Shown here piece after piece: positions 54,886 through 54,975 of a stretch of DNA of 54,975 bases; the first letter of the stretch is position 1; each line of letters starts with the position of its first letter. This DNA is from Candidatus Nitrosopelagicus sp. (GTDB lineage Archaea > Thermoproteota > Nitrososphaeria > Nitrososphaerales > Nitrosopumilaceae). The position numbers and the translations under genes are program-made. The stretch spans positions 1-54,975 of the forward strand of contig JAOMDR010000007.1 in the NCBI GenBank assembly GCA_028345575.1, written 5' to 3'. Under the pieces are notes generated by a model, which was given only the letters and a program-made list of their open reading frames with translations, did no database searches and had not been told where the DNA came from.

Positions 54886-54975
54886 TTAAAAGAAGCGTTT
54901 TTTGATTGCAACGATTGCTGCTGCCGGTGCTACAAAGTACATTCCAATGTTAAGTAGGATTATACTAATTCCATA
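54886..54975 (-). CDS. C-terminal fragment of a membrane protein (runs off the right edge)
   Basis: An in-frame tail of 29 residues enters from the right edge: YGISIILLNIGMYFVAPAAA then IVAIKKRFF and stop at 54886. It is a transmembrane helix with a basic end. Too short to assign. Confidence 0.5.
   Translation of the reverse strand, partial: YGISIILLNIGMYFVAPAAAIVAIKKRFF

Overview
The window is AT-rich archaeal DNA from a Nitrososphaerota (Thaumarchaeota), most likely a Nitrosopumilus-like ammonia oxidiser. Supporting signs: archaeal 16S and 23S rRNA genes with no tRNA in their spacer and no linked 5S; a urease with urea transporters; the methylmalonyl-CoA steps used by the 3-hydroxypropionate/4-hydroxybutyrate CO2-fixation cycle; aEF-2; two TFB genes; a PEFG-CTERM surface protein; futalosine-type menaquinone genes; and many very short zinc-ribbon proteins. 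No amo genes are present. Promoters are mostly a TATA element about 25 bp before the start codon, so most mRNAs appear leaderless. I used this spacing to correct several start codons.

Layout. 1-9.2 kb: urea module. A truncated, probable UreE start faces ureA and a fused ureB-ureC; then come a zinc-ribbon membrane protein, two DUR3-like sodium/urea symporters (one carrying a universal-stress domain), an Lrp-type regulator and a ParB-like protein. 9.3-15.5 kb: small membrane and DNA-binding proteins, a nitroreductase, the methylmalonyl-CoA block (epimerase, mutase large subunit, MeaB GTPase, and the divergent B12-binding subunit) and ketol-acid reductoisomerase. 15.5-19 kb: a minus-strand run of a zinc ribbon, a SelB/EF-Tu-like protein with a dead G domain, a YchF/OBG-type GTPase, an unknown protein and a CoA-binding protein. 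19-23.7 kb: MqnD, Dus, MqnE and small proteins. 23.7-31.5 kb: secreted proteins, a 2OG-Fe(II) oxygenase coupled to a degenerate SNase-like protein, a WWA-repeat protein, an FAD oxidoreductase, a methyltransferase and an unusual TFB. 31.5-46.5 kb: EF-2, a PEFG-CTERM protein, rhodanese/SWIM, a membrane J-protein, a SNF2 helicase, a LON-domain protein, BirA, a matrixin-like protease, a Dps-like ferritin, a canonical TFB and a cold-shock protein. 46.6-51.5 kb: rRNA operon on the minus strand. 51.5-55 kb: GSA-aminomutase-like enzyme, nitroreductase and small proteins.

How the genes fit together: urea is imported by the symporters and split by urease to ammonia (energy and nitrogen) and CO2 (substrate for fixation). 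The mutase/epimerase/MeaB set supplies the methylmalonyl-CoA to succinyl-CoA step of the carbon cycle, and BirA would biotinylate its carboxylase. MqnD and MqnE feed menaquinone synthesis.

The most interesting signals are regulatory. Five divergent gene pairs, each with start codons about 50 bp apart, seem to share a single central TATA element. A 9-bp word, TAGTGCTAA, recurs mainly in promoter regions. Three phased TTAG-N6-CTAA repeats precede the cold-shock gene. The rRNA operon shows clear 16S and 23S processing stems. On the protein side the best leads are the oxygenase/SNase-like pair, the symporter-USP fusion, the UreB-UreC fusion and the TFB with a broken zinc ribbon.
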